Of a stretch of DNA of 64,000 nucleotides, positions 44,872 through 58,100 are shown piece after piece. Source of the DNA: Telmatactis stephensoni (taxonomy: Eukaryota > Cnidaria > Anthozoa > Actiniaria > Isophelliidae); NCBI GenBank assembly GCA_029948255.1, contig JALIZF010001447.1, forward strand, positions 124,001-188,000, written 5' to 3'. The notes under the pieces were generated by a model. The model was not told the origin of the DNA and did no database searches. It saw nothing but the letters and a program-made list of their open reading frames with translations. The first letter of the stretch is position 1, and every line of letters begins with the position of its first letter. Both the position numbers and the translations under genes were made by a program.

Positions 44872-46379
44872 CGATATTCTAGGCTGATATTCTAGGTATA
44901 AGTTAATTTTATTATTATAAACTGTGTTTGACTTTTTCTTTTCTTGTTCTCTTATAATACCGGCAGTGGCTGTAATAACGGGAGTTGTTTCCGCACATTT
45001 CTTTGTAGTTTCGACTGGGGATGTAGGTTTTGTCCGTAATACCGGTGTGTCCGTAATAGCGGGATTTCCGCAAGGCGACAGTTGACTGCTAAAATGCTAA
45101 CTGCTTCAGAGTTTAATTCGTGTGCATTAACGGTGTTGAATATACATTCAACATGCTTTCATATTTTTCTCACTACAAAAGGTCAAGTAATACGAGCAAT
45201 GAAATCGTGCAACTTAATTATCACGCAACATTGTTTGTTCCAAATTGTAGAACGATGCTGCTTGCATTCTCGCGCGCAACTTGTCACGAAACTGCAAAAA
45301 TCGATGTTGCAGGTTGCGGCTACTTGTTGCAAAAAGTAGAAAGTGGTTCGTCTTTGTGTAACAAATTTTTGCAACCTGCAACATCGATTTTTGTGGAAGG
45401 ACACGCGGATTGAGTTGCACGGGTGATTTTGTTGCTTGTATTACCGGACCTTAATTGATTTAATTTTCACTGACTGTTCACTCGGACCAGAATTCTATTT
45501 TAACATGCTTTCATATGCTTTCAAATGCTTTTTACCTTTTTACTTTTCGTTTTTGGAATCAGCATTTTAAAAAATTTCACTCCAGAAAAATTTGCATGCA
45601 GGGCGTTGGCGGGAAAAAACGTTTCACCATGTTTTTTCCTTCATACTTCGCATGGTGAGATAATGTCATCATTGAAGTTCAAAGAGTAAATAAAAAATGG
45701 GGGTCACCGTTCTCGTTGAGGAGTGAGGTGACATCAAAGTGCACCCACTTTCTCGTAGAAGATCGCTTGCGCGCCAATCTATACGAGTCGAGCATAGAAG
45801 TCTTTTTTTTGTATGGAAAAACTACATGGATTGCTCAGTGTTTATTTACACGACCACTTAATAATCCATGAAATAACATTGTGTGAAAATATTTGTAAAT
45901 ACTTAACAAATAGCTGTTGTTTTTAATTCGAATTGGCAGTCATGAGCGACGCTTTTGCCGCGACTTAGCTCAAACTTAACTTGTCAGGGAAATCCGTGTT
46001 TTTATTATGATTTTACCATAATATTTTTCTCAAATTTAGAATATTAACAACCTATGGAATTCTTTGTCAAACATTGAAATAAAAAGTGGGGGTCACCGTA
46101 TTCGTTTCCGAGATATTGAGCCGTGAGAGCCGCAAAGTTTGAAAATTTGGCCGCCATCTTGAATACCGAGAGGAGACTGGGTCTAGTAAAAAACAAATCT
46201 TTATTTTAATGAGGGTATAGACATTATTACCGGCGACCCGGTAGTTTACATAATGGCCCTCAATTAAGAATCCCAACTGGCAAGGAGGCGAACCAGTTGG
46301 CTACATTACAAGCATGTAGCCATAAAGTAGAATCTTTTCCATCCTTTTTTCTGCAGTTTTTCAACCTGAACGATTTTTT
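44872..46379. other. Non-coding DNA with short hairpins
   Basis: The hairpin at 45290-45395 has arms CAAAAATCGATGTTGCAGGT and TGCAACCTGCAACATCGATT. Tandem GTCCGTAAT(A) phrases lie at 45030-45060. No coding exon recognised. Confidence 0.4.
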
Positions 46380-46545
46380 TTCCTCGGTAAAATTCCTTTC
46401 CATTATGATTTCTATTTAAAAAAATCGAAAAAGTCATTACCGAAAAAAAATTCTTTTAGGCCGCCATCTGGGATTTAGTTGAGGTAGCGCGCGCTAGCGT
46501 GCGCAGTGAAAGTGCGCGTGAACAATGCTCGCGAACATCCTTAAG
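46380..46545. repeat. Left copy of a widely spaced inverted repeat
   Basis: Contains AAAAAATCGAAAAAGTCATT, GGCCGCCATCTGGGATTTAG, the palindrome GTAGCGCGCGCTAGCGTGCG and GTGAACAATG(C). The same blocks occur reverse-complemented at 60535-60672. The pair brackets the CRAL-TRIO gene. Confidence 0.75.
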
Positions 46546-46622
46546 GTGACTGACTACTTTGGTGAAAAATGAAAGTAAATCCAAACCCAAAGGAAGTTAG
46601 ATAAGGTTATCAAAATGTGTTT

Positions 46623-46628
46623 TTTATT
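46623..46628 (-). terminator. Polyadenylation signal AATAAA of the CRAL-TRIO gene
   Basis: AATAAA on the minus strand, 63 nt beyond the TGA at 46691-46693, a plausible poly(A) signal that supports this as the true 3' end. Confidence 0.55.
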
Positions 46629-46690
46629 TCAAATTATTTCAACTTGAAATGACTGTCTTGCAATATATATACAATAATAAAGGGAAATCA

Positions 46691-49104
46691 TCACACAATT
46701 GAAGTTTGTTTTGAAGGAGCAATGTCCTCCATAACTTGATTACGCCCAGAGGATCCCAAAACCTCCATCAAAGGTAGCATGTCTATGCTAAGTTCACCAC
46801 CGAGTCCTCGAGGAATTACGCTGACTGGAAGGACCTCTTTTAGTCCTGAGCGTGAAACAATTTGAATTTTCTTGTCACGTAGAGGTGAATGTGCACTCAG
46901 CCTGATCACGGACTCAACCCAGAATGGTGGAGAGATAATAAATGTGTGTTTGAGTCGCAATGGGTATGACGTCTGTAAAAAGAAACACTCAATTTTATGA
47001 GATTTTGGGCATGGTCCTTTGTGCATGGAAAAACAAAATTACTGGGATCACAGTGTTTGAAATTACTTGGCCCCTCGCACCATGCCTAAAGACTGTGGGT
47101 GATACTCAGGCTACGTTCACACTAGTTATTTTGAAAAGCATTTCCCCCTTCATTTTCTCTCCTTAGACAAACGATAAACGCCGTTCTAGTATGAACGACA
47201 GGCACAACGTGACAAAAACTTAAGGGATGTTTATATGGAGACGTGCCAGCCCGGTGAGATGGTCCCCTATACCCCTTTGCAAAATGAAATCACACGAAAA
47301 TATTTGCATGGTCTTTTCACGCGTCACAGATAATTTAAAAAGCTCTTACACGTTCACAAAAAGTCAAAAGTTGCTTTCACGTGGATGCAAAAAGATTTTA
47401 GACCTTAAATCACGTTTCACGCCAAAATAAATCAGCCATTCACGTTTCGAGCAAAAGGTATAGGGGACCCTGCGGTAAGCGGTCTGAGTTCTTTTGTTCT
47501 GTGGCCCCCAGGGAAAAGAAAACAGAAGAAGTCAGCCCGCTTACCGGGCTGGGTCGCCACCATATAACCAGCTCCTAAGATGTTCTTTCAAATTTATTGG
47601 TGTAGACGTAAGCTCAGAAATGCGAAAACTGGAAATGAAAACGTTGATTGCCGATTGTAAATCTTTACACTTAACTGACATATTTCGATTGCTGAGATAT
47701 TATTACTGAATATCAATAACAGCTTTTCGTACATACAAGATAGGCTGGCACCCCATTATTAGAGTTAAATGAAAATTATGCAAATCAAGGAAGATAGTGT
47801 ATTTGTACCTTCAACATTGATATGATATTCATGCATAGCTGTGCATCAGCCGTCATATAAGACGTGTCGCTAAAGTCATAGAGCAGAGTCAAACCACTCC
47901 ACTGCATCTCTTCACTACAAAAGAACAAATCGTTAAGTGCTTGCCTATATTCTAGACAGAGATACACAAATGCATTACCTTTTGATGGCTTCATCAAGCA
48001 CAAGATATATATTATTCATTATAACCCTATGATCGCGTTGACAAGAATTCCGCTGTGCGGTAAACACAGCAATGGCTGGTGCATCTTTTCCATGTTTATT
48101 CTGAGAAGAAACCGAGCAAAGCAATGTGACTACCGTTAATTATGTAATGTTTGATAAGCGAACAGGAGTGTTCGATCAAGTTTAAAACCACGAGGCCGCA
48201 GTCTGTCGTGTTTTAGACTTGATGAAACACGATTTGCGAGTTTATTTAACAGTTTCAAAACCTCCATCAATTTCAAGTAATATCGGCTAACGCCTCGTGC
48301 AGTATTTAAAATTTCTCGTTCATTGTTAGCAAACTCGTTAAGGTGAAACCCGATAATTCACCTCTAAATAGAGAACGATAGAGCGTGTGATACCGGGTTT
48401 ATCCACCAATATAACACGCCACGCTCTCTCGTTCTTTATATATTACTTATAGATCTGTTTTTGGAGCTGTGTATACGTCAATTTTAGTTGATTATTTTTA
48501 CTTATTTACTTACAAAAATGGTGAATCTCCCTGACAAAAGTTCAGCTTTTAAAGCGGGGTTGTTAATTGGTGATATGTTATTTAAAACATGTGCGTATCT
48601 TTGAGCCTGAAAAAAAAAAGAATTCGATAAAATGACGAGAACAATAAACTTTAAGGCAATACAATAATCAAATATATAAACGAATAAAAAATTAAGCAGG
48701 AAAACAAACAAGCAAGAAACGGCAAACAAACAATAAAAACTCAAAATAATGCACTTGCAAGCCAAGGTAACTAGCCTGTATTTTCGCTCGCTCTCCAAAT
48801 TTGCTGCGCGAAAGAGAAAACTCGTGGACTGCAAAGGCGGCTGTTTTCTCAGGCCACACAAAAACAAATGAACAAAACCAACAAAAAATGATAACAATGA
48901 TCAAATTAAATCAATAATAACACCAATATAGAAATCATTTTGTATAGTTACCATGTAGTTATGGTAGAGCTGCACAGCTTCGTCGACGTCATAGTCTCTT
49001 GCTCGAAGAAACTTCAGAGCAAATGAAGTGCTGACTGGACTCAAGTATGACACGTTTTCCCGGTGTTTATTAATCTCTAGCATGGCAGCGTTCACTGCCT
49101 GTTT
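46691..49104 (-). CDS. CRAL-TRIO domain exons (five)
   Basis: Exons 49104-48952, 48606-48514, 48100-47979, 47914-47809 and 46972-46691 code for the CRAL-TRIO-N region and the whole lipid-binding fold, about 250 residues. The last exon ends with a short Ser/Thr-rich tail after GGELSIDMLPLMEVLG. No catalytic phosphatase or MSP domain follows. Confidence 0.85.
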
Positions 49105-52100
49105 CTGAAAAGGGAGTAAATATAGATTGATAGACACACACACACACATACGTTGATTAATCGAACGCTACAGATTTTCATGAAGTGTACATTTATGAAC
49201 CTTAATGCGTATTTGAAATTTCGCTAATTAAGCATTTTAAGTGTTATAAATTTTGATTGTAAGATTTGTATATAGCTTCTTGTGTGACACACCCTCTTTC
49301 ACAATAACCCATGCCAACCATGAAACAAAAATATAGGGTTTCGTTTTGACACCAAATGTGATGTAAACAGGAAATTAGATTTAGTTGTTATATAAGGCTT
49401 GTGGATATCTGCCAATGTTGCACGCTCACTTAGGCTTTGTGCAAACTAGCGAGGCAAGTTTGGGGTACGACTCAAAGTCAATTGGACAGTACAGACATAC
49501 ATATGGTTTCGGCTGATGCAAAAAGCCCCATTACGCTAGCTTCTATTTAACATGTCAAGCTAAAATTCATTATAAATTACCTCTATTTCTTCGTCCGCAT
49601 TCAGCCGATCAACTACACATCTGTTGACTATATGCCTTGATTCTTGTAACCTATCGTCTAGCAGACAGCAGGCCTCATAATCGTCATCTTCATTGAGCGT
49701 AGTTAACGCGGTGTATATCCCACGGTTATCGTGGCTTTTCCTTGTCCTTTGGGCCTACAAACACAAGTGTTTTTATCCGATCAGATTGGAAACTAATATT
49801 ATACGAGCTCTATGTTGTAGTTGTACCTCTGGAGGTTTGAATGACAGACTGTTCTTTATTCTGTTCCAAAGTGACTCTGGGCCATCATATTCATCTGGAA
49901 TAAAGGCAGAGTGTTTATTTATCTATGATTCAATACTGAGCTAATTGCATTTATAGACAGGGTAGTTTTTTTCAGTAAAATGCAAAGATCGCACTTGTTA
50001 TGATGTTCATGCAAATTTAAAAGTCTCATCTGATGCCCGTATAGCTTTCAATTCAAGTTCTAAAACTAGTCATTCCTGTAGCTTACCTCTTATCTCGACT
50101 CTTGCTTCTGTACCATCTTTTCCAATCATGCTCTTGTTTTTCATAAACACCTCGTTACTTGCTCTACTAGACGAACCGCCACCTTTAAACTTCGCATTAC
50201 TGGTACAGGAAGAGAATCTCCATAATGATGTCTTGCTATTACCACATACTTTCCTCCACGCGGGACTAAATATGAGTTGATCAGGGTTTTCTTTAGAAGC
50301 CAACTTTATGGAAGGATTAGTAGAGGTGGATTGGTTGACTTCAACTGGGTACCCAGTCTCTGCAAGTGATTTTTCGGCAGGTATGGCAACCTCCTTTGAC
50401 TGTCTTTGCAACAAGCCATGAATTGATTCCCTGGTATCTTCCACTCCCTCAAGGTCTTCGTATTTAGTGTATTTTCTTTCTTCGTACACATTCTTCATAA
50501 ACACACCCACCGCGTTACGTGGCATTTGAGATTCCGACTGACTTGAATTGGAACCATGTCTACACCCCATTTTGTGACCAACTATAGACATATCTATTGG
50601 ACTGGTATCTAATACTGTGCCTCTGTCAGACCTTGCTGTTACATTCGCCCTTGGTAACAGATTGTAGATGGACTCCACGAGCTCCACTGCAGCAGTGTCG
50701 TCGTCTTGTGGTTTACTACTAACAACGCTCTTAAGCTGCGGTCCTTGTTCCTCGTGAGAAACATGGAGAACATCATTTCTGTACGGAGTAGAACTGTCTT
50801 TGTGTGATGAATCAACCAAGACATTGGGTATTTCTTTAGGGACATGAACACAATCACGTAACGACAGAGTAGGCGACTGGATGGATGGATGATAGTTTTT
50901 TGAACGATCATTAACAGTACTAGTGTTGAGATCTTCCTTGTCGATTTGAACTGTGTCTTCACAGATAACACTTGATGTTTCGCCGTGCTCGTCTACGATG
51001 TCATGTAGGGCGGCGCGCTCTTGTAAATGACCCGTTTTAGCGCGCTGATGGAAGCGACCCCGTTCATTGACACCGACGAGACGAGCACCAGTGATTTCGT
51101 TTGTAAACACAGGCTTAAAGACAGCATCTTTGGTCTTCTCAAGAGTAATATGGTCGTCCAAGGCATCGACATTTGTTTCTGCCTCCGTCAGAAATTTATC
51201 AAGTAGATCAATGGTGAATCCCTCGTTTGATTGTCTTCCAAAGTTTAGATGGTTTTTTGAATGATCATCAACATTTTCGTCGTCCATTTGAATCGTGTCT
51301 TCACAGTTAACACTAGATGTTTCGCCATGCTCGTCTACGATGTCCTGTAGGGCGGCGCGCTCTTGTAAATGACCCGTTTTAGCGCGCTGATGGAAGCGAC
51401 CCTGTTCATTGACACCGACGAGACGAGCACTAGTGAATTCGTTTGTAAACACAGGCTTAAAGACACCATCTTTGGTCTTCTCAAGAGTAATATGGTCGTC
51501 CAAGGCATCGACATTTGTTTCTGCCTCCGTCAGAAATTTATCAAGTGGATCAATGGTGAATCCCTCGTTTGATTGTCTTCCAAAGTTTAGATGGTTTTTT
51601 GAATGATCATCAACATTTTCGTCGTCCATTTGAACCGTGTCTTCACAGCTAACACTAGATGTTTCGCCATGCTCGTCTACGATGTCCTGTAGGGCGGCGC
51701 GCTCTTGTAAATGACCCGTTTTAGCGCGCTGATGGAAGCGACCCTGTTCATTGACACCGACGAAACGAGCACTAGTGAATTCGTTTGTAAACACAGGCTT
51801 AAAGACACCATCTTTGGTCTTCTCAAGAGTAATATGGTCGTCCAAGGCATCGACATTTGTTTCTGCCTCCGTCAGAAATTTATCAAGTGGATCAATGGTG
51901 AATCCCTCGTTTGATTGTCTTCCAAAGTTTAGATGGTTTTTTGAATGATCATCAACATTTTCGTCGTCCATTTGAACCGTGTCTTCACAGCTAACACTAG
52001 ATGTTTCGCCATGCTCGTCTACGATGTCCTGTAGGGCGGCGCGCTCTTGTAAATGACCCGTTTTAGCGCGCTGATGGAAGCGACCCTGTTCATTGACACC

Positions 52101-55100
52101 GACGAAACGAGCACTAGTGAATTCGTTTGTAAACACAGGCTTAAAGACACCATCGTTGGTCTTCTTAAGAGTAGTATAGTCGTCCATGGCCTCGACGTTT
52201 GTGACAATATTATCGAGTAGAAGATCATTGTTAACTTTTCTTTCACATTTCACACGTTTTTTTGAGTCAGCTTTGTCAGTGGCTAGATCTACGTTCTCCA
52301 TTTGAGACATGTCGTCTTTCTGGGTAACCCGCTCAGGTTTTAATTTGACCGATTCACTAAACTCTAAGTTGCAATTTTGGAAAGACTTGGTTTGGACGAA
52401 CACTTTTGTTGTGGATACCTCACTCTCGACAGAAGCACTTTGACTTGTGTCCAATCTTGTATCTCTGCCAGTTATCATTGGAGTTTCATTTTCCCTTGGT
52501 AGTAGATTGTAGATGGACTCCACGTGGTCCAGAGGCCCAGCATTCTGGACGTTGCTATTGCTAATAACAATACTATTAAGCTGTGGTTCTCGTTCCTCTA
52601 CAGAAACCTGGATTACATCATTTCTATATAGTGTTGGATCATCATTGTCTTGTAAATCAGGCAACATACTAATGATCTCTTCGGCGTCAAGAACACTACT
52701 ATGCAACGACAAACATTCTTCGAATGTCAATGGCTGGGTGGATGTATCTCTGTTAGTAAAATCGAGAAGTTCACCAGTGAATTCATTTCTGAATATAGGT
52801 ACAAAGACCCCATCTTTGATCTCCTCAAGAGCAGTCTGTTCAGCCGTGGTCTCGACGTTTTGCTCTACCTGGGTAAGAATTTCGTCCAGGAGATCTACGA
52901 TGACTTCTTTCTTTGAGTCGGCTTGTTCAAGTTCCACATGGTCGTTTGAATGGTCATTTTCAGTGGTAACATCAACGTTGTCTAATTGAACAGCATCGTT
53001 TTGAACCACATTGGACGATTTCCCATGGTCTTCAACCATGTCCTTTCCATTCTCAAGAGTAGTGTTGTCTTTCATGGTCTCGACGTTTTGCTCTACCTGG
53101 ATGAGAACGTCGTCCAGGAGATCTACGATGATTTCTTTTGAGTCGGCTTGTACAAGTTCCACACGGTCGTTTGAATGGTCACTTTCAGTGGTAACATCAA
53201 CGTTGTCTAATTGAACAGCATCGTTTTGAACCACATTGGACGATTTCCCATGGTCTTCAACCATGTCCTTTCCGTTCTTAAGAGTAGTGTTGTCTTTCAT
53301 GGTCTCGACGTTTTGCTCTACCTGGGTGAGAACGTCGTCCAGGAGATCTACGATGACTTCTTTTGAGTCGGCTTGTTCAAGTTCCACATGGTCGTTTGAA
53401 TGGTCATTTTCAGTGGTAACATCAACGTTGTCTAATTGAACAGCATCGTTTTGAACCACATTGGACGATTTCCCATGGTCTTCAACCATGTCCTTTCCAT
53501 TCTCAAGAGTAGTGTTGTCTTTCATGGTCTCGACGTTTTGCTCTACCTGGGTGAGAACGTCGTCCAGGAGATCTACGATGACTTCTTTTGAGTCGGCTTG
53601 TTCAAGTTCCACATGGTCGTTTGAATGGTCATTTTCAGTGGTAACATCAACGTTGTCTAATTGAACAGCATCGTTTTGAACCACATTGGACGATTTCCCA
53701 TGGTCTTCAACCATGTCCTTTCCATTCTCAAGAGTAGTGTTGTCTTTCATGGTCTCGACGTTTTGCTCTACCTGGGTGAGAACGTCGTCCAGGAGATCTA
53801 CGATGACTTCTTTTGAGTCGGCTTGTTCAAGTTGCACATGGTCGTTTGAATGGTCATTTTCAGTGGTAACATCAACGTTGTCTAATTGAACAGCATCGTT
53901 TTGAACCACATTGGACGATTTCCCATGGTCTTCAACCATGTCCTTTCCATTCTCAAGAGTAGTGTTGTCTTTCATGGTCTCGACGTTTTGCTCGACTTGG
54001 GTGAGAACGTCGTCCAGGAGATCTACGATGACTTCTTTTGAGTCGGCTTGTTCAAGTTGCACATGGTCGTTTGAATGGTCATTTTCAGTGGTAACATCAA
54101 CGTTGTCTAATTGAACAGCATCGTTTTGAACCACATTGGACGATTTCCCATGGTCTTCAACCATGTCCTTTCCGTTCTCAAGAGTAGTGTTGTCTTTCAT
54201 GGTCTCGACGTTTTGCTCTACTTGGGTGAGAACGTCGTCCAGGAGATCTACGATGACTTCTTTTGAGTCGGCTTGTTCAAGTTGCACATGGTCGTTTGAA
54301 TGGTCATTTTCAGTGGTAACATCAACGTTGTCTAATTGAACAGCATCGTTTTGAACCACATTGGACGATTTCCCATGGTCTTCAACCATGTCCTTTCCAT
54401 TCTCAAGAGTAGTGTTGTCTTTCATGGTCTCGACGTTTTGCTCTACCTGGGTGAGAACGTCGTCCAGGAGATCTACGATGACTTCTTTCTTTGAGTCGGC
54501 TTGTTCAAGTTCCACACGGTCGTTTGAATGGCCATTTTCAGTGGTAACATCAACGTTGTCTAATTGAACAGCATCGTTTTGAACCACATTGGACGATTTC
54601 CCATGGTCTTCAACCATGTCCTTTCCATTCTCAAGAGTAGTGTCGTCTTTCATGGTCTCGACGTTTTGCTCTACTTGGGTGAGAACGTCGTCCAGGAGAT
54701 CTACGATGATTTCTTTTGAGTCGGCTTGTTCAAGTTGCACATGGTCGTTTGAATGGTCATTTTCAGTGGTAACATCAACGTTGTCTAATTGAACAGCATC
54801 GTTTTGAACCACATTGGACGATTTCCCATGGTCTTCAACCATGTCCTTTCCATTCTCAAGAGTAGTGTTGTCTTTCATGGTCTCGACGTTTTGCTCTACC
54901 TGGGTGAGAACGTCGTCCAGGAGATCTACGATGATTTCTTTTGAGTCGGCTTGTACAAGTTCCACACGGTCGTTTGAATGGTCACTTTCAGTGGTAACAT
55001 CAACGTTGTCTAATTGAACAGCATCGTTTTGAACCACATTGGACGATTTCCCATGGTCTTCAACCATGTCCTTTCCGTTCTTAAGAGTAGTGTTGTCTTT

Positions 55101-58100
55101 CATGGTCTCGACGTTTTGCTCTACCTGGGTGAGAACGTCGTCCAGGAGATCTACGATGACTTCTTTTGAGTCGGCTTGTTCAAGTTGCACATGGTCGTTT
55201 GAATGGTCATTTTCAGTGGTAACATCAACGTTGTCTAATTGAACAGCATCGTTTTGAACCACATTGGACGATTTCCCATGGTCTTCAACCATGTCCTTTC
55301 CATTCTCAAGAGTAGTGTTGTCTTTCATGGTCTCGACGTTTTGCTCTACCTGGGTGAGAACGTCGTCCAGGAGATCTACGATGACTTCTTTTGAGTCGGC
55401 TTGTTCAAGTTGCACATGGTCGTTTGAATGGTCATTTTCAGTGGTAACATCAACGTTGTCTAATTGAACAGCATCGTTTTGAACCACATTGGACGATTTC
55501 CCATGGTCTTCAACCATGTCCTTTCCATTCTCAAGAGTAGTGTTGTCTTTCATGGTCTCGACGTTTTGCTCTACCTGGGTGAGAACGTCGTCCAGGAGAT
55601 CTACGATGACTTCTTTTGAGTCGGCTTGTTCAAGTTGCACATGGTCGTTTGAATGGTCATTTTCAGTGGTAACATCAACGTTGTCTAATTGAACAGCATC
55701 GTTTTGAACCACATTGGACGATTTCCCATGGTCTTCAACCATGTCCTTTCCATTCTCAAGAGTAGTGTTGTCTTTCATGGTCTCGACGTTTTGCTCTACT
55801 TGGGTGAGAACGTCGTCCAGGAGATCTACGATGACTTCTTTTGAGTCGGCTTGTTCAAGTTGCACATGGTCGTTTGAATGGTCATTTTCAGTGGTAACAT
55901 CAACGTTGTCTAATTGAACAGCATCGTTTTGAACCACATTGGACGATTTCCCATGGTCTTCAACCATGTCCTTTCCATTCTCAAGAGTAGTGTTGTCTTT
56001 CATGGTCTCGACGTTTTGCTCTACCTGGGTGAGAATGTCGTCCAGGAGATCTACGATGACTTCTTTCTTTGAGTCGGCTTGTTCAAGTTCCACATGGTCG
56101 TTTGAATGGCCATTTTCAGTGGTAACATCAACGTTGTCTAATTGAACAGCATCGTTTTGAACCACATTGGACGATTTCCCATGGTCTTCAACCATGTCCT
56201 TTCCATTCTCAAGAGTAGTGTCGTCTTTCATGGTCTCGACGTTTTGCTCTACCTGGGTGAGAACGTCGTCCAGGAGATCTACGATGATTTCTTTTGAGTC
56301 GGCTTGTTCAAGTTCCACATGGTCGTTTGAATGGTCATTTTCAGTGGTAACATCAACGTTGTCTAATTGAACAGCATCGTTTTGAACCACATTGGACGAT
56401 TTCCCATGGTCTTCAACCATGTCCTTTCCATTCTCAAGAGTAGTGTTGTCTTTCATGGTCTCGACGTTTTGCTCTACCTGGGTGAGAACGTCGTCCAGGA
56501 GATCTACGATGACTTCTTTCTTTGAGTCGGCTTGTTCAAGTTCCACATGGTCGTTTGAATGGCCATTTTCAGTGGTAACATCAACGTTGTCTAATTGAAC
56601 AGCATCGTTTTGAACCACATTGGACGATTTCCCATGGTCTTCAACCATGTCCTTTCCGTTCTCAAGAGTAGTGTTGTCTTTCATGGTCTCGACGTTTTGC
56701 TCTACCTGGGTGAGAACGTCGTCCAGGAGATCTACGATGATTTCTTTTGAGTCGGCTTGTACAAGTTCCACACGGTCGTTTGAATGGTCACTTTCAGTGG
56801 TAACATCAACGTTGTCTAATTGAACAGCATCGTTTTGAACCACATTGGACGATTTCCCATGGTCTTCAACCATGTCCTTTCCATTCTCAAGAGTAGTGTT
56901 GTCTTTCATGGTCTCGACGTTTTGCTCTACCTGGGTGAGAACGTCGTCCAGGAGATCTACGATGACTTCTTTTGAGTCGGCTTGTTCAAGTTGCACATGG
57001 TCGTTTGAATGGTCATTTTCAGTGGTAACATCAACGTTGTCTAATTGAACAGCATCGTTTTGAACCACATTGGACGATTTCCCATGGTCTTCAACCATGT
57101 CCTTTCCGTTCTCAAGAGTAGTGTTGTCTTTCATGGTCTCGACGTTTTGCTCTACTTGGGTGAGAACGTCGTCCAGGAGATCTACGATGATTTCTTTTGA
57201 GTCGGCTTGTTCAAGTTGCACATGGTCGTTTGAATGGTCATTTTCAGTGGTAACATCAACGTTGTCTAATTGAACAGCATCGTTTTGAACCACATTGGAC
57301 GATTTCCCATGGTCTTCAACCATGTCCTTTCCGTTCTTAAGAGTAGTGTTGTCTTTCATGGTCTCGACGTTTTGCTCTACCTGGGTGAGAACGTCGTCCA
57401 GGAGATCTACGATGATTTCTTTTGAGTCGGCTTGTACAAGTTCCACACGGTCGTTTGAATGGTCACTTTCAGTGGTAACATCAACGTTGTCTAATTGAAC
57501 AGCATCGTTTTGAACCACATTGGACGATTTCCCATGGTCTTCAACCATGTCCTTTCCATTCTCAAGAGTAGTGTTGTCTTTCATGGTCTCGACGTTTTGC
57601 TCTACCTGGGTGAGAACGTCGTCCAGGAGATCTACGATGACTTCTTTTGAGTCGGCTTGTTCAAGTTGCACATGGTCGTTTGAATGGTCATTTTCAGTGG
57701 TAACATCAACGTTGTCTAATTGAACAGCATCGTTTTGAACCACATTGGACGATTTCCCATGGTCTTCAACCATGTCCTTTCCGTTCTCAAGAGTAGTGTT
57801 GTCTTTCATGGTCTCGACGTTTTGCTCTACTTGGGTGAGAACGTCGTCCAGGAGATCTACGATGATTTCTTTTGAGTCGGCTTGTTCAAGTTGCACATGG
57901 TCGTTTGAATGGTCATTTTCAGTGGTAACATCAACGTTGTCTAATTGAACAGCATCGTTTTGAACCACATTGGACGATTTCCCATGGTCTTCAACCATGT
58001 CCTTTCCGTTCTTAAGAGTAGTGTTGTCTTTCATGGTCTCGACGTTTTGCTCTACCTGGGTGAGAACGTCGTCCAGGAGATCTACGATGACTTCTTTCTT

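Noticed and set aside
50070..50086. Stop codon at the end of the giant ORF (50070) as the true C-terminus
   Set aside because: A strong donor (AAGAG/GTAAGC) precedes it, and the following exons continue in phase into a complete CRAL-TRIO domain.
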